A DNA stretch of 45,390 nt from Cladosporium sp. IMV 00045. Taxonomy: Eukaryota > Ascomycota > Dothideomycetes > Cladosporiales > Cladosporiaceae. The stretch lies in contig MSJI02000068.1 in assembly GCA_001931905.2 (NCBI GenBank), positions 1 to 45,390 of the forward strand, in the 5' to 3' direction. Both the position numbers and the translations under genes were made by a program. The notes under the pieces are model-generated. The model made no database searches. It saw only the letters and a list, made by a program, of their open reading frames with translations, and was not told the origin of the DNA. Positions 1 to 8,800 of this stretch are shown one piece after another (within the stretch, counting starts at the first letter, position 1; each line of letters starts with the position of its first letter).

Positions 1-31
1 AAAGTTTACAAGCTAACCCAATCTCTAACAG

Positions 32-578
32 CAACCTTCTCGGCAAATTCGAGCTTTCTGGCATTCCCCCTGCGCCTCGCGGCCAGCCCCAGATCGAGGT
101 CCAGTTCGAGCTGGACGCGAACGGTCTTCTCAAGGTCAGCGCTGGTGACAAGGGCAGCGGCAAGAGCGAGTCTATCACCATCACCAACGACAAGGGCCGT
201 CTCAGCGCCGAGGAAATCGAGCGCATGGTCGAGGAGGCTGAGAAGTACGCCGAGGAGGACAAGGCCACCCGCGAGCGCATTGAGTCTCGCAACGGTCTCG
301 AGAACTACGCCTACTCTCTCAAGAACCAGCTCAACGACGATGACGGACTTGGCGGCAAGATTGACGAGGACGACAAGGAGACTCTTCTTGAGGCCGTTAA
401 GGAGGCCCAGGACTGGCTCGAGGAGAACGCGGCCACCGCCACCTCCGAGGACTTCGATGAGCAGAAGCAGAAGCTGAGTGATGTCGCCTACCCGATCACC
501 TCCAAGCTCTACGAGGGCGGTGCCGGCGGCATGCCCGACTACGATGACGACGAGCCTGCTGGCCACGACGAGTTGTAG
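32..578 (+). CDS. kar2: ER-lumenal Hsp70 chaperone BiP/Kar2, C-terminal part (5' end outside window)
   Basis: This is the last exon of an Hsp70. It begins in the substrate-binding domain ([17 protein letters not shown], a stretch typical of BiP) and runs through the helical lid to an acidic tail ending in HDEL-stop, the fungal ER-retrieval signal. That tail separates it from cytosolic Ssa and mitochondrial Ssc1 proteins. BiP binds unfolded proteins in the ER lumen, helps translocation and holds Ire1 inactive. The window opens inside an intron: a branch-like GCTAAC at about 12-17 is followed by an AACAG acceptor ending at 31. Splicing there leaves one base before the AAC codon and restores the conserved N-N-L-L, so the intron is phase 2. 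The ATPase domain, signal peptide and promoter lie upstream of the window. Confidence 0.95.
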
Positions 579-1050
579 ACGGGATGTCCCATACGTGGAT
601 GAAATTAAAATCCCTTTTTGACGTTTGCACGGTTTCTGTTCCTGTTCCTCTACTTTTGAATTGTGGATAATACGCGGCATTTAGAGGAAATCCCGAAAAA
701 GGCTTTCTCTTGCGCGGACTCCTTCAGTGTTTGGGGGAGTTGGCCTACTGTTTGCGATAGATTTTGTTACATGAAACAATTTGATGCCAATTCCCAGCCA
801 TACCTATCATACTGCATCCTTTTCGTGTCCCGCATTATGAGGATTGTCAAATGCTCCGTTCGTGAGCAGTCAACACGGCGTTCTTTACTGTTGACGTGAC
901 TTATCTATGAAACCCTTCGCCAAGTTTCAAGATCTTTTGCCAAGTCTACAGATTTACGAGATACGAGATCGCTACAACCAGACAATCATTACAATCCAAG
1001 CCGGAACGCCATAAGAACGAGGTTCATGGATCGCAATCGCAAAATTAATG
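579..1050. other. Intergenic, convergent 3' ends of BiP and ADH
   Basis: This stretch holds the presumed 3' UTRs of the two converging genes. Short open frames here match no family I know. No RNA gene or repeat was seen. Confidence 0.6.
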
Positions 1051-2402
1051 TCACAACTTACTCTCCAAGCCCACATTACGTCCCGGATCTTCCCCAACCT
1101 TTAACACCACCCTCCCAGCCACATCCCCCCTCTCCAACTCCTCATAAGCCCTCGCCAACTCCCCGAACTCCCTCACAAACACCTTCGGCCTCACTTTACC
1201 AGCTCTAACAAGCTCTACAGCTTCCAAACACTCCTTCAGATTCCCCACCAAATTCCCCTTGATCGTCAATCCCTTGATCACGATCTCAGACACGGGCGTC
1301 AAGAGTTGCCCCCCGCCGGGTGGGATTCCGATGCAGCAGAGCGTTCCTTCCGTGCGTAGCAGTGAGGCTGCCGTTGCGAAGGCGGCGTTTGAGCCGGCGG
1401 TTACGATCACGGCGTCGGCGCCTTTGTTGGCGGTGCGGGCGTCGATTGCTGCACGGAGGTTGGGGGTGGCGCGGAAGTCGATGAAGGAGGCGCCGAGGGA
1501 GGTTATCAGCTCGCGCTTTTGGGGGCCGGTGTCGATGCCGGTGACCTGGATGGAAAGGTTTGGTTAGCTGATTTTCGCAATAGCATTTGAGCTTCGGGTT
1601 TCTTGTCAGGGACATGTGCATCGAGCGCTGGTAGAACATACTAAGAGTTCGTCAGCTTCTCCCTATACATATCTTGACGAAGACGACTCACCAAACGGAG
1701 TACGAAGCAGTCCATATTGCACAGCATAATGACCCAGCCCACCCCCAGCGCCCAGGACTACGAGATGCGAAGACGGCTTGAGATTGGCATTCATCACCGC
1801 CTTGTACGCCGTCAGACCAGCACATAGCGTTGGTGCCGCGAGCACGGGATCCACATCTTGCGGCAAGAGAGTCAAGTATCCAGCGTCGAGGCAGATGTAC
1901 TCCTGAAACGCGCCGTCCTCGTGATGCAAATGGTTCGTGGGCTTCAAAGAGCCAACACCGGAACAGTACTGCTCTGTGCCCGCCAGACATGCGTCGCAGC
2001 GCCGGCAGATTCGCGAACTGAACCGGATCCCAACGAGAGCTCCTAGATGGATTGACGGGTCGTGTTGTGGGATGCCAGGGCCCAGAGCAATGATTCGGCC
2101 CACGCCTTCGTGGCCGCCGATGTGAGGGAGTTTGATCGCCGTGATGGGTTTGCCGTCGGGTCCTGCTGCTGTGCCTCTGGCGGTGTGGAGGTCTTGGAAA
2201 TGGCTATCAGCTAACCTTATCCTCGGATTCTGTTTCTTCGGTGCGACTAACCGCTTTGGCACACGCCAGTGCAGAGCACCTTAGCAAGGACTTCGTCTTG
2301 ACCTGGCAACTTGACAGGATAGTCGTTGACAATCTCGACTGGGCCACCGAGCTGGCGGACCAGAGCAACCCTTTGGGTCTTTGGTATCGTCACTGATGGC
2401 AT
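1051..2402 (-). CDS. Zinc-dependent alcohol dehydrogenase (MDR superfamily, yeast Adh type)
   Basis: This enzyme interconverts primary alcohols and aldehydes with NAD(H), most likely in the cytosol. Visible parts in order are the first catalytic-zinc cysteine in TGVCQSD, the GHEGVG motif with the second zinc ligand, the structural-zinc knuckle C-x2-C-x2-C-x7-C (CRRCDACLAGTEQYC), a third ligand in LCAGLTAYKAV and the Rossmann motif GAGGGLGHYAV. Translation starts at the ATG at 2402 (MPSVTIPK). The first intron, 2193-2251, has a GTTAGT donor and joins TGVCQS to DLHTARG in frame. The last exon starts at 1545 (VTGIDTG) after a GCTAAC branch and CCAG acceptor. The exon ending at 1692 has a good GTGAGT donor, but joining it directly to 1545 is out of frame. 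A small exon between them, another donor or a real frameshift is therefore needed. The family is secure; the middle of the gene model is not. Confidence 0.85.
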
Positions 2403-3211
2403 AGTGATGCTGCTGATGACTCTATACTGCACTCTTACATGAAGTGCTACTTGACTTTCTTTCTTGGGGCATGCAAGTCGCTCTTTGATCGAGACGATGG
2501 AATTTTCGTCGACGAAGCAACGTCGATGGTAGATGAGAGGTATGACAAACCACAGCTGAGGCGACGACCCAAACTATCAATTTTCATAATTTATAGAAGT
2601 AATGCAGCCCATATGCAGCTGAAGCTCGTGTGCCGCTGGAGTTCTGCCTCATATTGCTGTTTTTGGTACCTCGTGAGAGGGGAAGCTTCTGAATTGTTGA
2701 AGAACCTCATCTGTTTGTACGCTGACCCCTCACGGCCTTCAAGATCAAGAGTGCTCTCGGTGGAGCTCGATAGCCAGGTGATGGTCGCTTAGACTCTTCT
2801 TCAACACGTCAACAGATTGGTTGTGGTACCTAAGGTATCTTTTCGTATACTTTCCCAAAGGCTCAAATCACTGAGAAAGATTGGTGGAGCCCATCACGCT
2901 TTTGTGCTCCTTCTTTGAGCATCAGAACCGGATAGTGGAAGATGTAGCAGAGCATAGTCTTGTGGACAAAATCACTGGCGCTTTTGCGATAGTATCAGTT
3001 GTTGAAAGATTGTTCGTAAATTGGGTACCTTACGTAGTGGTGGTTCACAGAAGAGAGCCAGGTACAGAGAGAGTTGAACAACCCAACGGAGGAAGATAAA
3101 TCGGCCGAACCTCGGCCGTCGCCGCTTCACTCAAAGAAAAGGCTGAATCACCGTCTGTAGCAGAACGAAACATTCACTCACTACGGGAAACATAACTTAT
3201 CCTTGGCCACC
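2403..3211. promoter_or_regulatory. Divergent intergenic region between ADH and TRM7
   Basis: About 0.8 kb separates the start codons of ADH (leftward) and TRM7 (rightward), so it must hold both promoters. Two open frames at 2439-2792 and 2881-3099 have no recognisable domain, and I do not support them as genes. No known operator was identified. Confidence 0.5.
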
Positions 3212-4336
3212 ATGGGTAAATCTTCAAAAGACAAGCGTGATGCCTACTACCGCTTGGCCAAGGAGCAAGGATGGCGTGCACGTTCTGCCTTCAAGCTGTT
3301 GCAGCTTGACGAGGAGTTTGATCTTTTCGAGGGAGTCACCAGAGTCGTCGACTTGTGTGCCGCACCTGGAAGCTGGTCTCAAGTCTTGTCTCGTGTCTTG
3401 ATCAAGGGCGAGCGAGTAGGTCGTGCAGCATGGGAAGACAAGCGACACAAGGAATTGCTCCGTCTTCGCCAGAATACATCTGAGGAAACCGCGAACATTG
3501 ATGAGCCCGCAGCTCCAGCCAACGAGCCCAGAAAGGATGTCAAGATCGTTTCTATCGACCTTCAGCCTATGTCTCCATTGGAAGGCATTACTTGCTTGAA
3601 GGCAGATATTACGCATCCCTCGACCATCCCACTCTTGCTCAATGCTCTGGATCCAGACTTTGTCCCGACATCAACATCCATTGAGGCCGCGCAGCCTGTG
3701 GACCTGGTACTCTCCGATGGCGCCCCAGATGTCACCGGACTACACGACCTCGACATCTACATTCAGTCTCAGCTCTTGTGGGCTGCACTGAACCTCGCTC
3801 TTTGTGTGCTCAAACCTGGTGGCAAATTCGTTGCAAAGATCTTTAGAGGCAAGGACGTCGACCTGCTTTACGCTCAAATGAAGATTCTTTTCGAGCACGT
3901 CACTGTCGCGAAGCCCCGGAGTAGCAGAGCCAGCTCTGTAGAAGCTTTCATTGTCTGCACGAACTTCCAGCCACCCAAGGGATTCAAGGCAAGTCTGGAA
4001 AACCCGCTTGGAGCAGGACGCACCATCAAACCCACTGGAGAAGCCAAACGAGAACGCACACAAGCCTGTCGGAGAACGAGAGAGGATGGCGTTACAGAGC
4101 TTGAACTTGGCTCCGATACCGAGGATGAAGACGAAGCCAACAGATGGATCGCGCCTTTCCTTGCTTGTGGTGACTTGAGTGCATTCGATGCAGACGCCAG
4201 CCACAAGCTACCTGAGGGTCATGTCAGCCTGGATCCTGTGCAGCCACCTACAGCTCCGCCCTACAAGAGAGCATTGGAAGAGAGGAAGAAAATGGGTGGG
4301 GCTTATGGAAAGACCAAACTTGGAAAAATGAAATAG
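3212..4336 (+). CDS. trm7: tRNA (cytidine/guanosine 32/34-2'-O)-methyltransferase Trm7
   Basis: This FtsJ/RrmJ-family, SAM-dependent enzyme methylates riboses at positions 32 and 34 of the anticodon loop of certain tRNAs; yeast Trm7 works with Trm732 and Trm734. The 374-residue protein is read from one exon. The ATG at 3212 sits in GCCACCATGG, a strong Kozak context. It shows the K-D-K-E catalytic tetrad at K28 (RSAFKLLQ), D169 (LVLSDGAPDVTG), K209 (GGKFVAKIFRG) and E244 (SRASSVEAF), plus the SAM motif DLCAAPGSWSQVL at about 47-59. A short polar insert at about 66-110 and a C-terminal extension of about 120 residues with an acidic patch (SDTEDEDE) and a lysine-rich end go beyond the FtsJ core. 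SPB1 is excluded by the short length and the absence of its C-terminal domain. Confidence 0.95.
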   Translation: MGKSSKDKRDAYYRLAKEQGWRARSAFKLLQLDEEFDLFEGVTRVVDLCAAPGSWSQVLSRVLIKGERVGRAAWEDKRHKELLRLRQNTSEETANIDEPAAPANEPRKDVKIVSIDLQPMSPLEGITCLKADITHPSTIPLLLNALDPDFVPTSTSIEAAQPVDLVLSDGAPDVTGLHDLDIYIQSQLLWAALNLALCVLKPGGKFVAKIFRGKDVDLLYAQMKILFEHVTVAKPRSSRASSVEAFIVCTNFQPPKGFKASLENPLGAGRTIKPTGEAKRERTQACRRTREDGVTELELGSDTEDEDEANRWIAPFLACGDLSAFDADASHKLPEGHVSLDPVQPPTAPPYKRALEERKKMGGAYGKTKLGKMK

Positions 4337-4530
4337 ACAAGTGAATGCCCTCCAGTACTCTTCACTTTTGCGACAATGGCCACCAAGTCCGCAGCCAGCT
4401 GCAGTCCGAGGAATCCGCGTTCTATTCACATGATCGATTGCGTTGGGACGGAAGTGAATTGCTATTTCGTCAACGCACACGACGTCGAAAATACTACAAT
4501 ACTACACAAGCGAGCGCAACTTTGCAGCTT

Positions 4531-4536
4531 TATATA
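4531..4536 (+). promoter_or_regulatory. TATA-like element ahead of the 4582 gene
   Basis: A TATATA run lies about 50 bases before the ATG at 4582 and about 190 bases after the TRM7 stop. It supports the downstream start for the following gene rather than the earlier in-frame ATG at 4345. Placement is inference from spacing only. Confidence 0.45.
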
Positions 4537-4581
4537 CAACGCTCTATCCCAAACGCTATTTTCTACACACACCCGCTCAGC

Positions 4582-5271
4582 ATGCTCAGAGTACCTGGAC
4601 GAGACATCAACAAGCCCTTCCGACTCCTCAAGGAAGGCAAAGGCGGCCTAGTCTATTTCTACCACAACAGCTGCCCAACAAGACCATTCGACCCCAACCA
4701 CGCCACCCTCACAAAACGCGCCGGCATGTACGGCGCCTCAACATCGACAGGAGTCTACTTCGCACTCAGCGAGCAGAGCTGTTTCATCGCGCACATCAGC
4801 GCCCACGTCCGCAACCGCGACTCGCCCTACATTCGCCACAAAGTCTCCGCACTCGAAGGCCTCGATCTCAAATCCAAAGTCATCGAACGCATGCACGCCA
4901 TCCTCAGCCGCATGGGCCACAATGTCACCAACGTCGGCGTCACAAAGCCGTACACCAAGCGCTCGCTGTTCATGGTCTGTCCGGGCATGTACGCCGCCGA
5001 TGGCTCGGAGCAAGTCGGCGCGTATGTTGCGCAGGCTGTTTGGGATTATCTCGGGTTGAAGAGGAAGGATTATCCTGTGGACAGGGAGCATTCTGGTTTC
5101 ATTGTTGATTGGGTGTCTCAGCGTCCGCATATGTTGACTTCTGCACCGATGAGAATGGGGGACTATGTGGGCTTTGACAAGTATGCAGAGCGGGAGGAGG
5201 TTGGAGAGTATGTCCAAGACTTTGATTTCGAGATCGAGCAGAACGAAGACTGGATTGGGGACGGAGAGTAG
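4582..5271 (+). CDS. Hypothetical protein, about 229 residues
   Basis: I do not recognise the family. The frame is open without introns from 4345, eight bases after the TRM7 stop, to the stop at 5269-5271. I prefer the ATG at 4582 (MLRVPGRDINKPFRLL) because the segment before it looks non-conserved, and because a TATA-like run and a pyrimidine-rich stretch lie between 4530 and 4575. The protein is mostly soluble-looking. It has a glycine-rich start to its core (KGGLVYFYHNSCP), a mixed hydrophobic centre (GVYFALSEQSCFIAHISAHV) and an acidic tail (DFDFEIEQNEDWIGDGE). No signal peptide or membrane segment is evident. Codon use is compatible with a real gene. It lies in tandem after TRM7, with no functional link implied. 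Confidence 0.65.
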   Translation: MLRVPGRDINKPFRLLKEGKGGLVYFYHNSCPTRPFDPNHATLTKRAGMYGASTSTGVYFALSEQSCFIAHISAHVRNRDSPYIRHKVSALEGLDLKSKVIERMHAILSRMGHNVTNVGVTKPYTKRSLFMVCPGMYAADGSEQVGAYVAQAVWDYLGLKRKDYPVDREHSGFIVDWVSQRPHMLTSAPMRMGDYVGFDKYAEREEVGEYVQDFDFEIEQNEDWIGDGE

Positions 5272-5971
5272 GGCGCTGGCTTGGGAGGAATGGCGTAGAA
5301 GGGACTCTGCATAGAGCGAAGGGCGACGGTTTACAGGGTGAATGGTCAGGATGAGTACAAGCATACAGAAAGATAATAGACACATTGACATAACGAACTC
5401 CCGCAAACTTGATGCGATGTTATAGAGGCCAGTGACCGAGACATGAACGATGGAGAATCTTCTTACGGACAAACGAAACATAGGTGAGTTTCTCACAACA
5501 TACATGAGCAGCCATCATGGCTGCTAGAGCGACGCCTGGATTCGTATACCGAAGAGATAAGACACAACTGTGTGAGGATTCGTCAGTAAGTACATGAGCA
5601 GCGATCAAAGACACTAGAAAGACTCTGCAACCTGCACGCCGATGAGAGGCTTGACATGAGCAGACAGAAGATGCGGGTATCCCGTTCAGCATTTGAGCAG
5701 CAACCAAATCTGCCAGTGACACACTTGAATTCACATGCCAATGAGAAAATTGACGTGGACAGACAGAAAGACGCGGGTTTCTCAATGATGAATACATGAG
5801 CAGCTATCGTAGCTGCTAGTGCGACAGAACAACCCATATGCCGAAGAGACCAGCCCTTGGCGACAGCAAAAGACAAAAAAGCAAACAAAACAAGCAAACC
5901 CCCAGAAAACAGAAAACACAACAGCCCAGCAAACAAAACCCCCAAAAAAGCAAAAAGAAAAAGCGAAAAAA
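5272..5971. other. Convergent intergenic region with degenerate repeats
   Basis: The stop codons of the 4582 gene and of the proline-rich gene face each other across 700 bases. Most of the middle is the repeat listed separately. The last 100 bases before 5971 are adenine-rich on the + strand. Confidence 0.6.
5460..5860. repeat. Degenerate tandem repeat, four units of about 90-103 bases
   Basis: Four related units are anchored by (A/T)TGAGCAGC at 5504, 5594, 5693 and 5796, giving spacings of 90, 99 and 103 bases. About 35-40 bases after each anchor comes a second shared block resembling CATATGCCGAAGAGA (GTATACCGAAGAGA, GCACGCCGATGAGA, ACATGCCAATGAGA, CATATGCCGAAGAGA). Between units there is a third block like GACAGAAAGACGCGGGT. 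In the first and last units the anchor is part of a near-perfect 19-base palindrome. On the - strand the anchors read as a conserved hydrophobic peptide ending AAHV or AAQM in the four units. The reading frame shifts between the last two units (103-base spacing), so a single intact coding repeat is unlikely. Confidence 0.75.
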
Positions 5972-6847
5972 TCACCAACCCCCTCCACTCATGACAAAGC
6001 CCAAACCACCTGGTGGCGGGGCAGGGCGAGCAGCCGCGCGAGGCTTTGGCTGCACTCGCGGCGGCGACGCAGGCGCAGGCGCAGGCGCAGGCGCAGGAGG
6101 AGGAGGCGGGGCGGCAGCGCGTGGTGGTGGTGCCGGTGGTTGCTGCTGCTGTTGCGGCTGCTGCTGCTGCTTGGGGGCGGGCGCCGAGGGAGAGGGCGCC
6201 GGAAGAAAGGATGGTGGCGGCGGGAGAGAGGGCGCCGGAGGGAGGAAGATTGGCGGCGGCGGCAGCAGCAGGGTTGGTGGTGGTGGTGGTGCCCAGACGG
6301 GCTGCTGCTGGGGCGGCGGCGGCGGCACGAAAGAAGCCACGGCGGGAGGAGCAGGAGGCCGCTGCCACTCCTGGCTGACGATGTCGTAGCGGCGCAAAGC
6401 CGCAGACAAAGCCGCCTGGGAGGCTGCGTACTCCTCCGGCGAGACGAACCTCTTCGGCGGCGGCGGGGGAGACAACGGGGCCCACTCACGCATCCAGCGT
6501 CTCATCGTCGGCTCGAGCTCGTCTGCCCTTGCGGGCTTCCTAGAGTCGAATGCACCTTTGACGATGGACGGGTCCCAAGGGCCGGGGTATCGGAACCCTG
6601 GCAGCAGCGGGAAGGGGATGGTGGCGATGGGCCCTATGCGTGCCGGCGGATCGTGCTTTGGCGACGGCGGCCAGACGATCTCTCTGCGGACGGGCGTGGT
6701 GGGTTGGGGCGGTGGCGGAGGGGAGGGGACCAGCCCCGGCGATCCGACCGCGCGCAAGAGGCGGAAGCCCAGGAAGAAGTAGACGGCCCAGAAGAGGACC
6801 CACCAGGGGCCCTCGAAGCCGGATGGGTCGAACACGAAGTCGCCCAT
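5972..6847 (-). CDS. Proline-rich protein with one N-terminal membrane segment
   Basis: This is a single-exon frame of 291 residues starting at the ATG at 6847 (MGDFVFDPSGF). Residues about 15-31 (WWVLFWAVYFFLGFRLL) form one hydrophobic segment, followed by RAVG and then a long proline-rich region. The middle part is less repetitive (DELEPTMRRWMREWAPL, SPEEYAASQAALSAALRRYDIV) and may fold. The C-terminal 130 residues are runs of P, A and Q with a basic patch (RVQPKPRAAARPAP). I do not know the family. The arrangement suggests a short-N-terminus membrane anchor with a disordered tail that could bind SH3 or WW domains; that is inference. The strong GC skew here also produces long spurious frames on the other strand. 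An unusual heptamer cluster lies 220-352 bases upstream of its start. Confidence 0.75.
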   Translation of the reverse strand: MGDFVFDPSGFEGPWWVLFWAVYFFLGFRLLRAVGSPGLVPSPPPPPQPTTPVRREIVWPPSPKHDPPARIGPIATIPFPLLPGFRYPGPWDPSIVKGAFDSRKPARADELEPTMRRWMREWAPLSPPPPPKRFVSPEEYAASQAALSAALRRYDIVSQEWQRPPAPPAVASFVPPPPPQQQPVWAPPPPPTLLLPPPPIFLPPAPSLPPPPSFLPAPSPSAPAPKQQQQPQQQQQPPAPPPRAAAPPPPPAPAPAPAPASPPRVQPKPRAAARPAPPPGGLGFVMSGGGW

Positions 6848-8800
6848 GGTGGTGTTGGTGGTGGTGGTGGTGCCTCGTTAGTGGTGGTGAGGGCTTTGTG
6901 ATGATGTGTGATGATACGAGCACAAGTCTTGGTAGAGAGAGAGAGGGAGAGAGTGGTGGACTTCTTGTGCTGTGATCGTGTCTTTCCGAGAGATGCAGTC
7001 AAGGGAAAAAATGAAAATACTTATACCTGCTCTAGAGGGCTCGACCATGACAATGGGACAAGAAACCTATTGTTGTGAGTGACCTGAAACGCAAGAGCAT
7101 CTATTGTCAGTCAGAAATCGAATGGCTGGACAATAGACGAACAATAGACTCCAGACTGTAGCTATTGTTCAGTGTCTATACATGCCAGTAGCACAATAGG
7201 AAGTTGATATTGAGTGGTTGGGAGCGTGTCAGGCTAGGCCAGGATTGGAAGTCACTCGAGTTCTGTGAAGTGACACCATCGTACGCAGGATTAACAGTAC
7301 TTCTATGGGCATTGAGATGCACGTTGGCCGATCTCGATGCACTGGTATCTTGATATCGTCCAGCCATCTTGTGAGCCTCATGATATTCTTCCTGTGTTCG
7401 ATAAGCGACGTGGTGTTCAGCAGATTCCCTCTCGATCCCGCGTGCAATTGCCCTGCGGCTGGTGACAACTTCGTTCGCCCCGTAGAAAATCAATGAGAAT
7501 CTCTTGGCCTCGTATGCGCGCGCAGGGGCGTTTGAAGTCGCTTTGGTCTGTGACTGTAGCTATTAGCACCTTTTCCCTGAAGTTCTAGGGTCTACCTGAG
7601 GACAAGAATTGGCCAAAGTGCTCATATCGCTTTGATTGGGTGCGTTCGGCGCAAAGGATGAAGAGCTTATGTCGCAGACGCGGCCAACAGACTCTCATAT
7701 CGAGCTATGCAGAACTGTACTAGCAAGAGCATCGTCAGTGTACTGTTGTAGCACCTAGCTACCGTGGGGAGTTAGACCAGATGTGTGAACATGGTCGAGG
7801 ATAGAGAGTCAAGTCTTTCTTCGCTTGGAGCCCTGTGAACGAGGTCAATTGAAACCTGCTCTGTGTCTTCGTCTTTGTTCGGTTGAACAGAAAATCCGAT
7901 GTAATGTCATCACCTCCAAGAGGGGCAGTACTGCAGGTCTTGAGATCACACAATCTGCAGATACCGGTTCGGACTCAGCCTGTAAGCTTGTCACCACAGC
8001 CATGCCGAAGATACATGAAGTCGTCGATCTTGCCGCTGCGTTTCTCTTCGACGTCTGTATCTTGATCTGTCCTTCTGAGATGGAGTCAACCTTTGCCGCT
8101 CTCGGCAGTTAGCGCCACAATGACGACCACCTGAAGGAATGCCAGTCCATGACAGGCGTATGGCCAGCTACACGAGACGGCACAGGCGGGCGGTGGTGCG
8201 ATCTGCGGTCCACGAGACCGAGCACGACCAGTCTTACACCTATGATCCCAGGCAATGGCTCTTCCCTGTGGTTCCAAACACCACCACGGCCAAACCGCGC
8301 AGAATGTTGCCGAAGGTCATCCATCCAAAAAACGAGGAGTGACAAGCCATTTGAGTTGGGCGATCATCATCTCCGTCACATCGGCCAGACCGCCTGTGTT
8401 CAAGCCAAATCGTGGCGCAGTCAGGTCTTCTTTACAATTTGGTGGGACGCAGGGAGGTGGAGGAGGGTTGGAAGAAGGGACCCGCCACGACGTCATTTGG
8501 CTTTGAGACGGCAGACCACACACATCCACATCACCACACCCTGATCGGCGGGCAGATATAACGATCTTGCGTTTCCCACTTTCAGAAGAATATCCACCTC
8601 TCTGTTTCTCCAAACACCCTATTACTCAGTTTCCAAGTACTCCCTGCAATTGCACGATTCCCCCCACGACTTGACGAAAAGCACGGCATATTGTATGTGT
8701 ATCCACATCCACCACGTGTTGCATCACACACAGCATTCGACTTCCTCGCCTTTACTTACATCCAGTCTAGCACGATCACGACAAAACATACGTATCAAAG
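6848..8800. promoter_or_regulatory. Long divergent intergenic region (about 1.95 kb)
   Basis: This region carries the promoters of the proline-rich gene (left) and the BAR-PH gene (right). The left part contains the ACAATAG cluster. The right part, about 8430-8800, becomes rich in CT and CA with a CGACGTCAT half CRE near 8489, typical of a fungal leader. The small open frames in between have no recognisable domain, and no RNA gene was seen. Confidence 0.5.
7067..7199. promoter_or_regulatory. Cluster of six ACAATAG/CTATTGT heptamers
   Basis: The exact heptamer CTATTGT occurs at 7067, 7101 and 7162, and its complement ACAATAG at 7130, 7141 and 7193, all within 133 bases. Spacings are 34, 29, 11, 21 and 31. 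The core resembles the AACAAT/ATTGTT sites bound by SRY/SOX-type HMG-box proteins, a class that includes fungal mating-type HMG factors. The function is inference; the motif count is read directly. Confidence 0.55.

Noticed and set aside
2439..3099. Two small + strand genes between ADH and TRM7
   Set aside because: No recognisable domains, no splice-supported extension, and the interval must contain two promoters.
5819..6901. 360-residue + strand frame, almost entirely R, G and W
   Set aside because: It is the mirror of the proline-rich gene on the other strand; its composition is what CCN/GGN skew produces, and it has no domain.
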